A DNA stretch of 32,588 nucleotides, taken from NCBI GenBank assembly GCA_964599895.1, contig CAZRHT010000032.1, positions 1 through 32,588 of the forward strand. The letters run 5' to 3'. How positions within the stretch are numbered: position 1 is the stretch's first letter; the number at the start of each line of letters is the position of its first letter. The notes under the pieces were generated by a model that was not told the origin of the DNA, made no database searches, and worked only from the letters and a program-made list of their open reading frames with translations. Both the position numbers and the translations under genes were made by a program. Shown here one piece after another: positions 32,564 to 32,588 of this stretch. This DNA is from UM-FILTER-49-7 sp964599895 (GTDB taxonomy: Bacteria > Acidobacteriota > Holophagae > Thermotomaculales > Thermotomaculaceae).

Positions 32564-32588
32564 GTCTCACCTCGACGGAAATTCAATA

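Overview
The window carries about 27 protein genes, no rRNA, tRNA or CRISPR array, and no transposase. Base composition is moderate, Shine-Dalgarno sites (GGAGG type) are clear, and several promoters match TTGACA-N17-TACATT closely. Lipoprotein and Tat signals, a periplasmic LTxxQ protein, a heme-tagged outer-membrane barrel and fabA point to a diderm (Gram-negative) bacterium. The corrinoid mercury methyltransferase pair hgcA-hgcB together with multiheme cytochromes points to an anaerobe with respiratory electron transfer. I cannot name the phylum from this window.

Layout. 1-8.4 kb: a secreted tricorn-type protease (+), then minus-strand rlmB/gltX (coupled by an ATGA overlap), an FmdB-type zinc ribbon protein, a MATE exporter and a Spy/CpxP-like protein. 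8.6-16.6 kb: a zinc alcohol dehydrogenase, then two convergent operons whose stop codons are one base apart. One (+) encodes a STAS anti-anti-sigma protein and an NCS2 purine/xanthine-type permease with an extra C-terminal HATPase-like tail. The other (-) encodes an RsbW-like kinase, a Cache-HAMP-PP2C phosphatase and an 804-residue protein whose C-terminal half resembles S-adenosylhomocysteine hydrolase. Together they look like a self-contained partner-switching module with a purine theme and no sigma factor in view.

17-19.4 kb: a DUF3592 membrane protein, then a MarR-family regulator with a Cys-Cys...Cys-His cluster, translationally coupled to hgcA and hgcB. The promoter is overlaid by two interlaced perfect inverted repeats. 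19.4-22.4 kb: Tat-exported amidase, VOC protein, a small unknown protein and thiol peroxidase. 22.6-25.4 kb: a ferritin-like/GGDEF fusion and a membrane-anchored heptaheme cytochrome. 25.5-30 kb: an SDR-DUF2867 protein, then an operon of a pentaheme cytochrome and a predicted outer-membrane barrel with one N-terminal heme motif. 30-32.6 kb: a small membrane protein, an APC permease and fabA.

The points most worth attention are the hgcAB operon with its own thiol-rich MarR regulator, the partner-switch/permease/SAHH-like cluster, the ferritin-GGDEF fusion, the cytochrome-barrel operon, and an exact 35-bp repeat shared by two intergenic regions 8.4 kb apart.
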